From: Firmicutes bacterium UBA3553 | GTDB lineage: Bacteria; Bacillota; Clostridia; Tissierellales; Sedimentibacteraceae | Assembly (NCBI GenBank): GCA_002381185.1 | Contig: DFOA01000033.1 | Location: 88,585 to 152,584, forward strand | Length of the DNA: 64,000 bases | Direction of reading: 5' to 3' | Part shown: positions 52,225 through 61,567 of the stretch, piece by piece | How positions within the stretch are numbered: the first letter of the stretch is position 1 | Layout of the letters: each line of letters begins with the position of its first letter | Notes under the pieces: model-generated | What the model saw: only the letters and a program-made list of their open reading frames with translations | Databases searched by the model: none | What the model was told of the DNA's origin: nothing | Made by a program: the position numbers and the translations under genes

Positions 52225-53124
52225 ATGAAAAATAACAGTTTTGAAGAACTAAAAAAAGAATACATGGAAACACCCATACCAAAGGAACTGGATTTTATGG
52301 TCAGAAAGTCATTGCAGGACAGCAGGCAAGCTTCCGGCAGAAAGACGAAATACAAAAGAATCGGTGTTACAGCCGCATCAATTGCTGCATCTTTTGCCGT
52401 ATTTACGGCAGGAATTAATGTCAGCCCCGCATTTGCATCTACCATGTCAAAAATTCCTGTCATTGAAAGCATTGTAAAGGTTCTGACCTTTAAAGAATAT
52501 ATTGTTAATGAAGATACTTATAATGCGGACATAAAGGTGCCTTCAATAGAAGGGTTGGAGAACAAAGAGCTTCAAAGCAGCCTGAATGAAAAGTACCTGG
52601 CTGAAAATCAAAGGCTTTATGAAGAGTTTGTGGCCGGCATGGAAGAAATGAAGAAAAACGGTGATGGACACCTGGGAGTTGACAGCGGATATGTAATAAA
52701 GACTGATACGGATAAGCTTTTGTCTGTTGGCAGATATGTTGTTAATACTGTTGGGTCATCTTCTACTACCATGAAGTATGACACTATAGATAAAGAAAAT
52801 GAAGTCTTGATTACATTGCCCAGTTTGTTTAAAGACGGAAGTTATGTTGAGGTAATCAGCGAAAATATCAAAGAACAGATGATCGAGCAGAATAAAGCTG
52901 ATGAATATAAAATGTATTGGGTGGACGGAATTGAGCAAGAAGGTTTAGTAGAAGGTTTTGAAAAGATATCGGAAGAACAGAATTTTTATATCAGTCCGGA
53001 AGGAAAGCTTGTAATTTCATTTGATAAATATGAAGTTGCACCGGGCTATATGGGAGTTGTCGAATTTGTCATTCCGACTGAAGTAATTTCTGACATGCTT
53101 GTAAGCAGCGAGTATATAAAATAA
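52225..53124 (+). CDS. RsiV-like transmembrane anti-sigma factor (DUF3298 type)
   Basis: 299 residues from ATG 52225 (AGGAGG 6 bases upstream). N-terminal cytoplasmic part of about 45 residues for sigma binding, one membrane segment (about 49-70, VTAASIAASFAVFTAGI), then an extracellular domain with YEEFVAGMEEM and the C-terminal strands KLVISFDKYEVAPGYMGVVEFVIP (short parts quoted: FDKYEVAPG) typical of RsiV/DUF3298. In Bacillus, RsiV senses lysozyme and is cut to free SigV; whether this one does is inference. Terminator at 53129-53171. Confidence 0.82.
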   Translation: MKNNSFEELKKEYMETPIPKELDFMVRKSLQDSRQASGRKTKYKRIGVTAASIAASFAVFTAGINVSPAFASTMSKIPVIESIVKVLTFKEYIVNEDTYNADIKVPSIEGLENKELQSSLNEKYLAENQRLYEEFVAGMEEMKKNGDGHLGVDSGYVIKTDTDKLLSVGRYVVNTVGSSSTTMKYDTIDKENEVLITLPSLFKDGSYVEVISENIKEQMIEQNKADEYKMYWVDGIEQEGLVEGFEKISEEQNFYISPEGKLVISFDKYEVAPGYMGVVEFVIPTEVISDMLVSSEYIK

Positions 53125-53128
53125 AAAT

Positions 53129-53171
53129 AAAAATCATGGTTTTATGTTTTTAATTCAAAACCATGATTTTT
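53129..53171 (+). terminator. Terminator after the ECF/anti-sigma operon
   Basis: AAAAATCATGGTTTT/AAAACCATGATTTTT perfect 15-bp stem, 13-base loop, T-rich end. From here to 53361 the sequence is A/T-rich with no gene; the macro-domain gene promoter is not clear. Confidence 0.88.
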
Positions 53172-53361
53172 TACATTATCATAGTTCACACATGAATTAA
53201 AAAATAAAATAGGTATAGATTAATATTTATACTTATATTATAATTAATAAAAGACAAGCATTATAAAGTTTAATGTTTAAGAACCAACAAAATATCTATT
53301 AGATAAGGAAAGACAGGTAAAAAAGATAAGTTATAAAAAATAATTTATATGGGGGCTTATC

Positions 53362-53883
53362 ATGGAGTTTAAAATTTTATTGGGTGATATTACAAAAGTA
53401 AAGGCTGATGCAATTGTCAATGCAGCTAATAATTCATTATTGGGCGGTGGAGGAGTGGACGGTGCAATTCATCGTGCTGCCGGACCGAAGCTGCTGGAGG
53501 AATGTAAAAAGCTGAGAGGATGTGAAACTGGTAAAGCTAAAATAACAAAAGGTTATGATTTGCCGGTAAAATATGTGATACATACGGTTGGGCCGATCTG
53601 GCAGGGAGGAAACAATGGTGAAGAAGATCTGTTGGCGAACTGCTATTACAACAGCCTTTTATTGGCAGAGAAATATAACTGCCGATATGTGGCATTTCCT
53701 TCTATAAGCACGGGAGTTTACCATTTTCCATTGGAAAGGGCATCTAAAATAGCTGTTAAAACTATTATGGAATACTGCAAGGACAGATATGTCATTGACA
53801 AAGCAGCAATGGTATGTTTTGACGAAAAAACGAAAGAATATTATGACAGAGCATTAAAAGAATATAAAGCATATGAAGATTAA
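53362..53883 (+). CDS. Macro-domain ADP-ribose-binding protein (O-acetyl-ADP-ribose deacetylase type)
   Basis: 173 residues, one macro domain. [34 protein letters not shown] (quoted in parts: [26 protein letters not shown]) forms the ADP-ribose pocket with catalytic Asn/Asp as in YmdB/Macro[12 protein letters not shown] is the second phosphate loop. Removes ADP-ribose or acetyl groups from ADP-ribosylated proteins or metabolites. Co-transcribed with the YdbC-like gene 14 bases later. Confidence 0.93.
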   Translation: MEFKILLGDITKVKADAIVNAANNSLLGGGGVDGAIHRAAGPKLLEECKKLRGCETGKAKITKGYDLPVKYVIHTVGPIWQGGNNGEEDLLANCYYNSLLLAEKYNCRYVAFPSISTGVYHFPLERASKIAVKTIMEYCKDRYVIDKAAMVCFDEKTKEYYDRALKEYKAYED

Positions 53884-53897
53884 GGAGAAATAAGAAG

Positions 53898-54119
53898 ATG
53901 GCTGAAATTAAATATGAAATAACTGAAGAATTAGCTGTTCTTTCTGAATCAGCAAGAGGATGGACTAAAGAAGTTAATCTGGTAAGCTGGAATGACAGGG
54001 AACCAAAATTGGATATCAGAGAGTGGTCTCCTGAACATGAAAGAATGGGCAAGGGAGTAACAATAAGCAAGGAAGAAGCAAAATTGTTAAGAGATGTATT
54101 AAATAAGATGGATTTATAA
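53898..54119 (+). CDS. YdbC/PC4-family single-stranded DNA-binding protein
   Basis: 73 residues. Beta-rich start (IKYEITEELAVLSESARGWTKEVNLVSWND in parts: ARGWTKEVNLVSWN), then LDIREWSPEHERMGKGVTIS and a C-terminal helix EEAKLLRDVLNKM, the layout of YdbC (bacterial PC4-like). Binds single-stranded DNA as a dimer. RBS AAGGAG. Confidence 0.85.
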   Translation: MAEIKYEITEELAVLSESARGWTKEVNLVSWNDREPKLDIREWSPEHERMGKGVTISKEEAKLLRDVLNKMDL

Positions 54120-54149
54120 GAACACGTCATGCGCTCATATTTCAGAATA

Positions 54150-54179
54150 ACAAAAAAGCAGATTAATCTGCTTTTTTGT
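54150..54179. terminator. Palindromic bidirectional terminator
   Basis: 30-base perfect palindrome ACAAAAAAGCAGAT/TA-centre/ATCTGCTTTTTTGT serving the YdbC gene on one side and the convergent APC permease on the other. Confidence 0.88.
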
Positions 54180-54185
54180 GTGTTG

Positions 54186-55490
54186 TTACTTGTTTTTCTT
54201 ATTGATGTAATAATAAACAGGAAGACCCAGCAATGTTATTGCTATACCAACTAATGAATTTATGGGACTGTCCATTACGGTGCTGATCAATATATATGCC
54301 CCTCCGACTATGCCTATAATCGGAGTGACAGGGTAGAAAGGAACTTTGTATAATCCCTTCTCCTGAGGATATTTTTTTCTTAAAATAAATACTCCATAGA
54401 CCCCCATTACAAAGAAAATCCAAAGAACAAATACCAGTAAGTCTGTAAGTGTGTTAAATGTACCTGACATTATGTAAATAACTGCTAATGCTCCTTGTAC
54501 CGCAAGGGAGTTTGCAGGTGTTTGGAACTTTGGATGAATTTTACTAAGCATATTTGAAAACGGAAGCATGTTTTTTTCACCCATGGCATAAGGCACTCTT
54601 GCTCCTGTCATCAAAAATCCGTTTAATGCACCAAATACGGATACCATTATACCGGCGGTAATAAATATTGCTCCATTGCTGCCAAACAGTTCAACTGCGG
54701 CATCTGCTGCAGGAGTTTTAGATGAAATTATTTGTTCCAACGGCAGGGATTTAAATATGGCTATATTAAATATTGCATAAACAGCAATAACGAATATAAC
54801 TCCTGACGAAATAACCTTAGGCAGGTCCTTTGCAGGATTTTTCAGTTCGCCTGCCATGTTTGTGACACTTATCCATCCTTCATATGCCCATAATGTTCCT
54901 AATATAGCTGCTCCGAATCCTGTACCTTGTGCTGAAGAATTAACACTTATAACCTCGAATGCGGAGCCGGATGCAAGGCCGAAGATAATTATAGCTGCAA
55001 TCGGCAAAAGCTTACCTACAGTTGCAACTGTCTGTATGATTCCTCCATACTTTGTCGAAAGTATATTCATTAACAGAATAAATGCTAATACTGCAACAGC
55101 CAGTATTTTTTGCTGCACGTCATTCATTGGGAGAAAAAAACCTGCGTATGTTGAAAATGCTATTGCTAGTGCGGCAACTGACGCTGGATAAGAAATAATG
55201 GTTTGTACCCAGCCTAACAGGAATCCGAAAGTTTCGCCGTATAATTCTGTTAAATATGTATACAGCCCTCCTGCTTTTGGTATGGCAGCTGCTATTTCCG
55301 CTATTGCCAGTGCTGATGCCAATGTTATAACACCACCGGCAACCCAGGCAAGTATAGCCATAAATGGCGAACCTGCACTTTGAAGTACTATTCCGGGTTT
55401 TAGAAATACTCCAGAACCTATAATCATTCCTACAACTATTGCCATTGCTTCAATAAATGTTACATTTTTCTTAAGTGAATTGTTTGTCAT
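54186..55490 (-). CDS. APC-family amino acid permease (LAT type)
   Basis: 434 residues, 12 membrane segments. TM1 motif AIVVGMIIGSGVFLKPG, TM3 AAAIPKAGGLYTYLTELYGE (part: AGGLYTYL), and LWAYEGWISVTNMAGE with ELKNPAKDLPK after it. Similar in build to the permease at 32423-33808 but in a different context: a single gene convergent with YdbC. Amino acid substrate unknown. RBS AAGGAG. Confidence 0.9.
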   Translation of the reverse strand: MTNNSLKKNVTFIEAMAIVVGMIIGSGVFLKPGIVLQSAGSPFMAILAWVAGGVITLASALAIAEIAAAIPKAGGLYTYLTELYGETFGFLLGWVQTIISYPASVAALAIAFSTYAGFFLPMNDVQQKILAVAVLAFILLMNILSTKYGGIIQTVATVGKLLPIAAIIIFGLASGSAFEVISVNSSAQGTGFGAAILGTLWAYEGWISVTNMAGELKNPAKDLPKVISSGVIFVIAVYAIFNIAIFKSLPLEQIISSKTPAADAAVELFGSNGAIFITAGIMVSVFGALNGFLMTGARVPYAMGEKNMLPFSNMLSKIHPKFQTPANSLAVQGALAVIYIMSGTFNTLTDLLVFVLWIFFVMGVYGVFILRKKYPQEKGLYKVPFYPVTPIIGIVGGAYILISTVMDSPINSLVGIAITLLGLPVYYYINKKNK

Positions 55491-55538
55491 ATGTACTCCT
55501 TCTAGCTAAATTGTATTAAATGAAAAAACAACTTTATA

Positions 55539-55567
55539 ATTTTATTATATTAACTTGTATAAGTCAA
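55539..55567 (-). promoter_or_regulatory. Promoter of the APC permease gene
   Basis: On the minus strand TTGACT (55562-55567), 17 bases, TAAAAT (55539-55544), about 50 bases before the ATG. Confidence 0.55.
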
Positions 55568-55620
55568 ACTTTTATTCATGTGTCGCATTGAAAATAAATT
55601 GCTCAATATATCTTATCACT

Positions 55621-55651
55621 GGTATAATATATTAATTGGTATAATATATTA
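55621..55651. repeat. Tandem direct repeat with two TATAAT boxes
   Basis: GGTATAATATATTA occurs twice with a 17-base period (55621-55634, 55638-55651) in the divergent gap between the permease and ybaN. Two -10-like boxes 17 bases apart could give paired starts toward ybaN, or an operator. The rest of 55568-55809 is A/T-rich with no gene. Confidence 0.5.
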
Positions 55652-55809
55652 TATGAAGTTTTCAGATGTTTATTATGACTAAAGATTTAATTGAAATTAG
55701 TAAAACAAATTGAATGCTCTTGTAAAAGGGTTATTTATATAAAGAGAAGGACTGGATATAATATACATAATTAAAAACAGAACAATTATGGGTTATTAGG
55801 AGGTTGCAT

Positions 55810-56175
55810 ATGAAAAAAATTTTACTTTTGATTATAGGATTTATTTTTCTAGGGTTGGGCGGCGTAGGTATTTTTATTCCGGTATTGCCCACAACGCCGT
55901 TTGTTATTGTTTCATCACTGTGCTTTGCTTCAAGCAGCAAAAAAATGTCGGTGTGGCTTGAGAAAAATCCGTATTTCGGAAGCTATATCGAAAATTACAG
56001 GACAAATCAAGGTGTACCCTATCGTATAAAAAAGAGATCCATAATGGTTTTGTGGCTGGGATTGATTATATCAATGGCCGTAACTCAAAATACGCTGATA
56101 TCGGGAATTTTGGTTGTTGTAGGAATAGGAGTTACAATGCATTTAATCTCTTTGAAAACTAAAGAAGAAGCATAA
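55810..56175 (+). CDS. YbaN (DUF454) family inner membrane protein
   Basis: 121 residues from ATG 55810 (AGGAGG 6 bases upstream). Two to three membrane segments; GLGGVGIFIPVLPTTPFVI, SSKKMSVWLEKNPYFGSYI and the basic IKKRS turn are the DUF454 pattern (quoted in parts: PVLPTTPF, WLEKNPYFG). Function not known. Terminator at 56196-56231. Confidence 0.88.
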   Translation: MKKILLLIIGFIFLGLGGVGIFIPVLPTTPFVIVSSLCFASSSKKMSVWLEKNPYFGSYIENYRTNQGVPYRIKKRSIMVLWLGLIISMAVTQNTLISGILVVVGIGVTMHLISLKTKEEA

Positions 56176-56195
56176 TAATTATAAGGCATTACATA

Positions 56196-56231
56196 AACAA
56201 AAGCTCATCTTTTAAAAAGTGAGCTTTTGTT
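56196..56231. terminator. Terminator after ybaN
   Basis: AACAAAAGCTCA/TGAGCTTTTGTT perfect 12-bp stem with 12-base loop; T-rich on the right, A-rich on the left, so it may also serve the convergent reductase gene. Confidence 0.85.
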
Positions 56232-56268
56232 AAATATATTTATAAATATTGCATTTTAATCAAAGATG

Positions 56269-58053
56269 CTATTTTGACGCATTTTGTCCTGCAATTCTGC
56301 CGAATACTGTTATATCCGCGATTGCATCACTTCCTAGTCGGTTAGTTCCGTGAATATCTCCTGTAACCTCACCGGCAGCAAATAAACCGTCTATTACATT
56401 ACCATCAATATCAACAACTTGAGCTTCGGTATTAATTTTAACTCCGCCCATTGTATGGTGAACTGCAGGCTTAGAAACCATTATATAATATGGCCCTTCA
56501 CCAAAAGGAACTAGTTCCCCACGCTTGTTGAATTCCAAATCCTTGCCGTCTTTTGCATATTGGTTGTAATTTTCCACTGTTTTCTTAAGCTCTGCAGCAT
56601 CTATATCAAAGAAAGCTGCTGCTTCTTCAATTGTATCTGCTTTAATAAGCTGTTTTCTAAGAATCAGCCCGTTGTATTCTGCTTCATGTGTTATGGCTAA
56701 ACCGCTGTCTGACATTGCAGATTCATCCCAGAACATGTAGGATACTCCTCCGGTCTGTTCAATTACTGCATTAGAAATTACGTCTCTTCTTTCAAGCTCT
56801 TCTACAAATCGTCGTCCTTCTTTGTTTACCAGTATAGAACGTCCTTCCATACGAACATCTCCAACATATAACAGAGCGCCTGATTGTGCATCGCAAGTAG
56901 GGTACGTCTGGATATATCCCATGTCAGTAAGCTGGGCACCGATTCTTTCAGCCAATTCAATACCATCACCTTTACTTCCCACAGTGTTTGTAGAAAGGAT
57001 ATTTTCGTTCATAGTTTCATTGTATTTAACTCTCATATCCAGATTAGCGCCAAATCCGCCTGTTGCCAGGATGACAGCTTTGTTGGCGTTGTAAGTGACT
57101 GTTTGATTGCCGTATTGCGCTTTAACTCCTGTAACCTTGCCTTCTTGGTTTTGAATAAGTTCTGTTGCAGCAGTATTTTTATGAAGAGGCACATTTTTTT
57201 CATCTAATTTTGCTGTTAACTTGCTTATCATTTCATAACCTGTGGCATTTTTAGGAACAAGACTTCTTTCAACCGAATGTCCTCCGAAAAACAGCATATG
57301 ATCTTCAAATTCCATTCCAATGTAATCTTTCAGCCAGTTTGCTTCTGCCAGAGCATTTTCAGCCAGAACTCTTACCAGTGAAGGGTCATTTTCATTGTCT
57401 CCGCCTTTTAATATATCATTATAGAATTGTTCTGCATTATCTTCAATGCCTTCCTCAGTCTGAATCCAGTTTCCAGGTGCGGCGTATTCACCGCCGGAAA
57501 TAAGAGTGTTACCGCCTTGAATAGGCATTTTCTCAAGTACAATGACGCTGGCTCCATTATCAGCGGCAGTTATTGCAGCCGTAAGACCCGCTCCGCCTGC
57601 ACCTATTACTATAACATCGGCTGTATATTCAGATTCTCTTTTTTCTGTTTCAACAGCTCCTGCTGATACAAGAGCACTTAAATCTGCGCCTGTTTTTGCA
57701 AAAGCATCTTTAACGGCTGTTCTGAAGCCGGCTGACGTCAATGTAGCACCTGATACAGCATCGACATCAATGCTGTTTGTGGCAATCATGGCTTCTGTCA
57801 TAATGTTCATAGCCTCTGATAATCCTTCTGATTCATGATGTTCTTTAACATCGATACCGGAAATTTTGTTGTCTGAGATTGTCAATTCAACTACAATATT
57901 TCCTCCTCTTCCTATTCCAGCTCCTTCATAAGTTCCATCTAATTTTACTTCCTGTGGTTGTTTGTTTGTTGAATCCGGTGCTTGTGCCTGTCCGCATCCT
58001 GTTATTCCCAGAAGTAGCATTAAGACAAGCAGAACAGATAAAATTCTTTTCAT
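56269..58053 (-). CDS. Extracellular flavinylated FAD-dependent reductase lipoprotein (fumarate/urocanate reductase family)
   Basis: 594 residues from ATG 58053 (GGAGGA upstream); a longer frame to 58107 lacks an RBS. Lipobox ITGC (Cys20). FMN_bind domain at about 35-115 with VSGATLTS; Thr104 in SGAT is the site for covalent FMN by ApbE. FAD domain from about 146 with GAGGAG (151-156), QGGNTLISGG, HHTMGG and GTNRLGSDA, the fumarate-reductase-like active site. It likely reduces an external electron acceptor (fumarate, urocanate or other unsaturated acid). Divergent from a two-component system that may control it. Confidence 0.9.
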   Translation of the reverse strand: MKRILSVLLVLMLLLGITGCGQAQAPDSTNKQPQEVKLDGTYEGAGIGRGGNIVVELTISDNKISGIDVKEHHESEGLSEAMNIMTEAMIATNSIDVDAVSGATLTSAGFRTAVKDAFAKTGADLSALVSAGAVETEKRESEYTADVIVIGAGGAGLTAAITAADNGASVIVLEKMPIQGGNTLISGGEYAAPGNWIQTEEGIEDNAEQFYNDILKGGDNENDPSLVRVLAENALAEANWLKDYIGMEFEDHMLFFGGHSVERSLVPKNATGYEMISKLTAKLDEKNVPLHKNTAATELIQNQEGKVTGVKAQYGNQTVTYNANKAVILATGGFGANLDMRVKYNETMNENILSTNTVGSKGDGIELAERIGAQLTDMGYIQTYPTCDAQSGALLYVGDVRMEGRSILVNKEGRRFVEELERRDVISNAVIEQTGGVSYMFWDESAMSDSGLAITHEAEYNGLILRKQLIKADTIEEAAAFFDIDAAELKKTVENYNQYAKDGKDLEFNKRGELVPFGEGPYYIMVSKPAVHHTMGGVKINTEAQVVDIDGNVIDGLFAAGEVTGDIHGTNRLGSDAIADITVFGRIAGQNASK

Positions 58054-58167
58054 AAGTCCTCCAATGTAATGTATTGTTTTTCTTTTCACATTGTAGTATA
58101 ATTTCAAATTGTTGTCTTTATATTAAACTGACAAAAATTTTAACTTTTACGAACCAGTGAGGTAAAA

Positions 58168-59879
58168 ATGAAACTGCAAAGGAAATTAACTATTTTATTA
58201 TCCGGGTTTTTAACTGTAACATTCTGCATAGCCGCAGTTATTATAAGTGTTCGGATTAATGATTATAATCACAGACTGACAAAAAACCTCAGCACGCAGC
58301 TGATAGAATCAAAGGCAAATGAAGCAGGAGCGTGGCTTGCACAAAGAATCAGGGAACTCCATACTATCAGCCGGACACCAACAGTTGTTGCAATGGAAGA
58401 AGAATCATTAAAGAAATATATAACTCAATTGAGCAATGATATGGATTCATATTATGGAAATAATTACGGAACTTTTTCGATTAACCGGTTAAATGGATTG
58501 GAATATATTACAGAAAATCAGACCATAGATGTATCAGACCGTGATTACTATAAAGAAATATTGGTTTCAAATGCGGAATATGTTATAAGCAAGCCTGTAA
58601 TATCAAAGACAGATCAAAGCCTGATTACTGTTGCCTGCTATCCAATATTTAATGATTCATCAGAAAAAATCGGATTTGTTGCAGCCGCCATTTCATTGAA
58701 GAAATTGACAGAGCTTACAGGCAATCTGTCCTTTTATAACGGAAAATCTATGATTTTGGATAGTTCCGGTTCAATTTACACACATATGGATGCTGATATA
58801 TCCGGTTCTTTTAAACAAAATATTATTGAACATATTCCTGACAATTCGGACATGAGCATAACATTTCAAGATATGAGAGAAAACAACAAAGATTATGTGG
58901 TGTTTTATGCACCCATACCGAACAGCCCAAGCTGGTTTCTATGTACTGTCGTGCAAAGGACCGAATTATATAAAGACACGGCCATGTTGACAAATTCTCT
59001 TATCAGCATTTGGTTTTTACTTTTGTTCGTGGCAATCAGCATAAGTTATTTTATAAGCAAATTAGCCACAAAAAGAATTCGGATTCTGAGCAATGCAATG
59101 CTGGATGTGCGTAACGGCAGGCTTGAGACCAGTATTACCTTGAACGGTGATGATGAACTGTCAAATCTTGCAGATGATTTCAACGGAATGGTGGTTGAAA
59201 TTAAAAAACTGATGAATAAAGTTTATCAACAGCAAAAAGAAGAACGGCAGAGAGAAATGCAGGTGCTGCAATCTCAAATTAATCCTCACTTTTTATATAA
59301 TACATTAGATACATTGCAATGGAAGGCGTTGGAATATGATGCCGTAGAATTGTCTGAGCTGATTGTATCTCTTTCTTCGTTCTTCAGGGTTTCTTTAAGC
59401 AAGGGAAAAGAATTTATCAGCCTTGAAAAAGAGCTGAAACATGTAAAAAATTATCTTGTAATACAGCAGTTTCGCTATAGAGATATTTTAGATTACAATA
59501 TAAACTGTGATCCAAATCTGTATTCGTATCAGCTTCCGAAAATTATAATTCAGCCACTTGTGGAAAATGCAATTTATCATGGCATTAAGCCAAAACTTAC
59601 CCGGGTACTATTACAATAAATGTCTTTGAAGAAAAAGAAACGATAAATATAGTTGTGGAAGATGATGGAGTCGGAATTCCTGATGATAAGCTGAGGAGAA
59701 TAAGAAAAAATTTGGAAGAGCACTTAACAGGCAACAATTACGGTTTATACAACGTAAGCAGAAGAATATATCTGCATTTTGGGTATGATTGCGGATTAAC
59801 AATAGACAGCACGGAAAATCAAGGAACAAGCATAACTATGAAGATTTCAAAGATAATGGAGGAAGATACAGATGTGTAA
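58168..59879 (+). pseudogene. YesM-type sensor histidine kinase, frameshifted near 59600
   Basis: The first frame (58168-59619) has TM1 (about 9-28), an extracytoplasmic dCache-like sensor, TM2 (about 275-295), HAMP, and the His_kinase motif QINPHFLYNTLDTLQWK with the phospho-His, ending inside the ATPase domain after VENAIYHGIKPKLT. The rest of the ATPase domain (DDGVGIPDDKL, GLYNVSRRIYLHFG) continues one frame back from about 59604 to TAA 59877-59879. One lost base in TTACCCGGG (59598-59605) would explain it: restoring it gives KLTPGTITI. Either the gene is broken or this is a sequencing error in the C/G run. The response regulator gene overlaps the end. Confidence 0.85.
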
Positions 59880-60627
59880 AATTATTATATGTGATGATGA
59901 GCCTACAATACGAAACGGGTTAAAGAATCTTATTGAATCTGCCAATCCAAAGTTTAAAGTATCCGGTTTGGCAGGCAACGGATTTGAAGCATGTAAATTG
60001 ATAAATGAAGTAAAGCCGGAAATAGTGCTGATGGATATAAATATGCCCGGATTGAACGGACTAGAGGTTATCCGGGAGATTTCCCCAGTATCGCCGCTTA
60101 CTAAATTTATTATTATTTCAGGCTACGATGAATTTCAGTATGCTCAAAAAGCCATTCAATTAAAGGCATATGATTATTTGCTAAAGCCAATAAACAAAGA
60201 AAATTTGTTTGTTGTTATTGAAAATGCATTAAATTTATATACAAAAGAAAAAAATGCATTTGCGGATAATGTATCCTGTGAGAATCTGGGCTTAGCAGAA
60301 GAATCAATAAATTTTATATATAAAAATTACAATGATAGCGAACTTACACTCAAAAGCATGGCATCACAACTTCATGTAAGTGAATCATACCTCACAAGAA
60401 TCATAAAAAAGAAAGCGAACACGAGCTTTTCAGATGTTCTTACAAAGGTCAGAATGGAAGCTGCAATATCACTTATACTTTCGAATGCTTCATTAACCAG
60501 CCTGGAGATATCAGAAAGAGTGGGTTATAAGAGTCAGCATTACTTTTGTAAGGTTTTTAAAGACTATACGGGCATGACACCTACCAGCTATAAGAAAAAT
60601 TATGATATGAAGATAAAAGCTGATTAA
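59872..60627 (+). CDS. Response regulator with AraC-type DNA-binding domain (YesN type)
   Basis: 251 residues. Receiver domain at 1-120 with CDDEP (acid pocket), phospho-acceptor Asp in LMDINMPG, Ser in ISGYDEF and Lys in LLKPI; AraC/XylS double HTH at about 150-250 with LTRIIKKK, EISERVGYKSQHYFCKVFKDYTG (parts: GYKSQHYFCKVFK). RBS GGAGGA in the kinase end. Partner of the kinase above and likely regulator of the divergent reductase gene. Confidence 0.92.
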   Translation: MCKIIICDDEPTIRNGLKNLIESANPKFKVSGLAGNGFEACKLINEVKPEIVLMDINMPGLNGLEVIREISPVSPLTKFIIISGYDEFQYAQKAIQLKAYDYLLKPINKENLFVVIENALNLYTKEKNAFADNVSCENLGLAEESINFIYKNYNDSELTLKSMASQLHVSESYLTRIIKKKANTSFSDVLTKVRMEAAISLILSNASLTSLEISERVGYKSQHYFCKVFKDYTGMTPTSYKKNYDMKIKAD

Positions 60628-60633
60628 GAAAAA

Positions 60634-60653
60634 TGGCGGGATGATACCCGCCA
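60634..60653 (+). terminator. Terminator after the response regulator
   Basis: TGGCGGG-ATGATA-CCCGCCA perfect 7-bp GC-rich stem, weak T content (CAATGCTTCCTTTTG) after it. Confidence 0.7.
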
Positions 60654-60676
60654 CAATGCTTCCTTTTGTTATGTTA

Positions 60677-61567
60677 TTAATTTCCGTTTAATACCTTGAC
60701 TATGAAGTTATCTGCAGGCAATATAATGGTTTTATCGCCCTGCATTGTTGTTTTTAATGCTTCAAGGCTTCTGATGAACTCATAGTATTGAACCCTGTCC
60801 TCAGTTGAGTAGGCAGCTGCTATTATTTTCATAAATTCGCTTTCACCCTGGCCTTTTAATTCTTCAGCGGTTGCTTTGGCCTTTGACAATAAAATTCCTA
60901 CTTCTTTGTCGGTTTCATTAACAACCTTGCTTGCTTCCAGATTTCCATCTGCTCTGTAACTTTCTGCCATTTGGGTTCTTTCAGAAATCATTCTGCTATA
61001 CACGGCTGTTTCATTGTCCTTTGGGAGGTCAAGCCGTTTTATTTCAACCGCAATTGTGGAAACACCGTAATTTTTAAGCTGAGCGTTAACCATGTCAGTA
61101 ATTATTGTATTAACATCATCAATTGAGCTGTTGTCAGAGTTTATAACATCTGTTTGATTCATGGTTCCTAAAGTGTTTTTAACAGCATTGTACACCACTG
61201 CATCTATGCGGTTTTCCATTTCAGAAATTCTGCTGACTGTTCTCATAAATGTAACAGGATCATCTATTTGCCATACTGCAAAATTATCAACTACAAGGGT
61301 TTTTTTATCTCCTGTCAGAACTTCTGAGGGAGGAATATCGTACATCATTCTGTATTGAGGTATTTTTTCCACCTTATCAAGCATAGGAACTTTAAAATGC
61401 AAACCTGCAGTGTCCCGTATTTTTTCAAATCTTGAAAAACGGGTTATATAAGCATATTCATTTTCTTTTACAACATATGCTGTATTTGTAAATGTAATAA
61501 TCAATAAAATCAGTATTAATATTTTAAGAACAGAACCTAACTTTCCTCTTTTCTTAGTTTCCTGCAT
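60677..61567 (-). CDS. hflC: HflC-like SPFH membrane protein
   Basis: 296 residues. One N-terminal membrane segment (about 15-33), then an SPFH/band-7 domain with TRFSRFEKIRDTAGLHFKVP and the coiled-coil-forming tail rich in Ala/Glu (AKATAEELKGQGESEF). HflC and HflK form a ring complex that restrains the FtsH protease at the membrane. Starts in a TAATG overlap with the upstream hflK stop. No protease gene is next to it here. Confidence 0.88.
   Translation of the reverse strand: MQETKKRGKLGSVLKILILILLIITFTNTAYVVKENEYAYITRFSRFEKIRDTAGLHFKVPMLDKVEKIPQYRMMYDIPPSEVLTGDKKTLVVDNFAVWQIDDPVTFMRTVSRISEMENRIDAVVYNAVKNTLGTMNQTDVINSDNSSIDDVNTIITDMVNAQLKNYGVSTIAVEIKRLDLPKDNETAVYSRMISERTQMAESYRADGNLEASKVVNETDKEVGILLSKAKATAEELKGQGESEFMKIIAAAYSTEDRVQYYEFIRSLEALKTTMQGDKTIILPADNFIVKVLNGN

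Noticed and set aside
59590..59620. Programmed -1 frameshifting in the histidine kinase
   Set aside because: No X-XXY-YYZ slippery heptamer or following pseudoknot is seen; a lost base in the C/G run is simpler.
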